22,285 bases of DNA from Actinobacteria bacterium UBA2286 (GTDB taxonomy: Bacteria; Actinomycetota; Coriobacteriia; Anaerosomatales; Anaerosomataceae), in NCBI GenBank assembly GCA_002345925.1, contig DDWM01000052.1, positions 1 through 22,285 on the forward strand, in the 5' to 3' direction. The notes under the pieces were generated by a model. That model saw nothing but the letters and a program-made list of their open reading frames with translations, had not been told where the DNA came from and searched no databases. Below are positions 21,070-22,285 of this stretch, piece by piece. Position numbers and translations under genes: made by a program. Position 1 is the stretch's first letter. Every line of letters starts with the position of its first letter.

Positions 21070-22285
21070 ATGGCAGACAACGTAGGTAATGCCGACGCGC
21101 GTCCCGATCTGGAACTTGAAGAGGAGTTCGGGGACGAGCGTCCGACTATAGACGAGCAAGAGATGGCCGACGCCGAGAAGGGGTGCGGGCAGGCCGCCAT
21201 CGGCATTCCGATGGGTCATCCTGCGGGCGTGCCGATGACCGGCGGACACCCCGGCGGACACCCCGGCGGGACGCAGCGACATGGCGGTGCGCGGTCGATG
21301 GGCTTCAGGCCCGGTGGCGGCGAGGCTGCCATGGCGTACGAAGCGCGCACCGGCATCAAGGCGCCGCGCATCATCGCCTGGGAGATCACCCGTTCCTGCA
21401 ACCTCAGCTGCGCACACTGTCGTGCTGCTGCAGAGTTCGGTCACTACCACGGTGAGCTCACACTCGACCAGATCAAGAGCAACATCGACGATATCGTGAC
21501 CATCACGAATCCGATCATCATCCTCACTGGCGGCGAGCCGCTCATGCGGCCCGACATCTGGGAGATCGTCGACTATGCGCACGACAAGGGCGCCATGCCC
21601 GTGATCGGCACCAACGCGACGCTCATCACCGATGATATCGCCGCGAAGATGGCCGAGCACCGCATCCCGCGTATCTCGGTCAGCGTGGACTTCCCGACGG
21701 CTGCAGAGCACGATGAGTTCCGTGGTCAGGTTGGATGCTTCGACCAGACGATCGAGGGCATCAAGATCGCCAAGCGCCACGGCGTGGGCGTGCAGATCAA
21801 CATGACGGTCACCACGATGAACGCCGACCGCATGGAAGAGATGCACACGCTGGCCGAATCGCTCGGCGTGGACGCGTTCCACATCTTCATGCTGGTGCCC
21901 ACGGGTCGTGGCGAGGACCTGCTCGACAAGGAGCTCCCGCCCGAGGAGTACGAGAAGGTGCTCGAGTGGGCTTACGAGCGCCAGAAGACGTCGCCTCTGC
22001 ACTTCAAGCCGACCGATGCGCCGCACTACTACCGCATCATCCGCCAGAAGGCGAAAGCCGAGGGCAAGAAGGTCACGCGCGAGGAGTACGGCCTGGACGC
22101 GATGACGCGCGGGTGCCTCGGCGGCATCACATTCTGCTTCATCAGCCACGTGGGCGACCTGCAGCCTTGCGGATACTTCGACATGCAGCTTGGCAACGTG
22201 AAAGAGCAGCCGTTCAGCCAGATCTGGACCGAGTCCAAGGTCTTCAACGAGCTCCGCGATTACTCGCTGCTCAAGGGCAAGTGCG
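21070..22285 (+). CDS. ahbD: Radical SAM heme b synthase (AhbD), 3' end outside window
   Basis: 405 residues are visible with no stop; the gene runs off the window. AAGGAA (21058-21063) sets the ATG. A ~95-residue N-terminal extension is acidic first (residues 1-37) and then Gly/Pro/His-rich, with GHPAGVPMTGGHPGGHPGG at about 49-67. The radical SAM core starts at APRIIAWEITRSCNLSCAHC, with Cys110, Cys114 and Cys117, then TGGEPLMRPD and SVSVDFPTAAEHDEFRG. The SPASM-like end begins with GCLGGITFCFISHVGDLQPCGYF and is cut at ...LLKGKC. AhbD oxidatively decarboxylates the two propionates of Fe-coproporphyrin III to vinyls, the last step to heme b. A generic SPASM enzyme cannot be excluded, but the pathway context supports AhbD. 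Confidence 0.87.
   Translation, partial: MADNVGNADARPDLELEEEFGDERPTIDEQEMADAEKGCGQAAIGIPMGHPAGVPMTGGHPGGHPGGTQRHGGARSMGFRPGGGEAAMAYEARTGIKAPRIIAWEITRSCNLSCAHCRAAAEFGHYHGELTLDQIKSNIDDIVTITNPIIILTGGEPLMRPDIWEIVDYAHDKGAMPVIGTNATLITDDIAAKMAEHRIPRISVSVDFPTAAEHDEFRGQVGCFDQTIEGIKIAKRHGVGVQINMTVTTMNADRMEEMHTLAESLGVDAFHIFMLVPTGRGEDLLDKELPPEEYEKVLEWAYERQKTSPLHFKPTDAPHYYRIIRQKAKAEGKKVTREEYGLDAMTRGCLGGITFCFISHVGDLQPCGYFDMQLGNVKEQPFSQIWTESKVFNELRDYSLLKGKC

Noticed and set aside
20725..22149. Long open frame on the minus strand opposite the YbjQ-like gene and ahbD
   Set aside because: It spans two clear + strand genes and their gap, has no recognisable domain, and follows from codon bias in GC-rich sequence.
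1..22285. CRISPR arrays, insertion sequences, integrases, rRNA genes or phage genes
   Set aside because: I looked for regularly spaced repeats, transposase or integrase motifs and rRNA signatures and saw none; the only tRNA is tRNA-Ala at 19236-19311.

Overview
The window is a GC-rich, densely coded bacterial chromosome segment dominated by genes for making heme and loading it onto c-type cytochromes. It combines a siroheme-dependent heme route (two AhbC/AhbD-type radical SAM enzymes, precorrin-2 dehydrogenase, fused CobA-HemD) with a System I (Ccm) cytochrome c maturation set whose CcmE carries a CxxxY instead of an HxxxY heme-binding motif. This suggests an anaerobic, respiring, high-GC bacterium. 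A deep-branching Actinomycetota of the Coriobacteriia/OPB41 type is my best guess, but that is inference from gene content and composition, not a proven placement.

Layout. (1) 1-1641 (+): C-terminal part of a YhaN-like SMC-type ATPase. (2) 1622-5091 (-): an OmpR-family response regulator, a membrane histidine kinase and a CreD-like membrane protein, in the order of the E. coli creB-creC-creD locus. Three 11-bp direct repeats lie just upstream of the CreD-like gene. (3) 5244-6008 (+): type III pantothenate kinase (coaX). (4) 6065-13710 (+): a probable single transcription unit with a structured leader, ccmE (duplicated OB domain), ccmF, ccmA, ccmB, ccmC, ccmD, a HemX/CcsA-like protein, precorrin-2 dehydrogenase and a short-chain dehydrogenase. 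(5) 13727-19134 (+): a second unit with its own promoter and a striking leader, then hemA, hemC, cobA-hemD and ahbC. (6) 19134-19385: a tRNA-Ala(CGC) module bracketed by a 10-bp direct repeat, apparently inserted into the hem operon. (7) 19399-22285 (+): a small membrane protein, hemB, a YbjQ/UPF0145 protein and the start of ahbD, which runs off the window.

How the genes work together. HemA, HemB, HemC and HemD make uroporphyrinogen III from glutamyl-tRNA. CobA methylates it to precorrin-2, and the dehydrogenase (and possibly chelatase) leads to siroheme. AhbC and AhbD then complete heme b after decarboxylation by AhbA/AhbB, which are not in this window. CcmABCD and CcmE export and chaperone the heme, and CcmF attaches it to apocytochromes. 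The HemX-like protein links the two halves. HemA-step control seems to be where regulation concentrates.

The most unusual observations are regulatory. The ccm and hem transcripts appear to begin with the same 12-base sequence (GTTCAGGCAAGC), exactly 12 bases after the start of a -10-like box in both cases. In the hemA leader this sequence forms a perfect 12-bp stem that interlocks, pseudoknot fashion, with a second perfect 12-bp stem. The second stem contains the ribosome-binding site of an 18-codon leader peptide that overlaps the hemA start codon.
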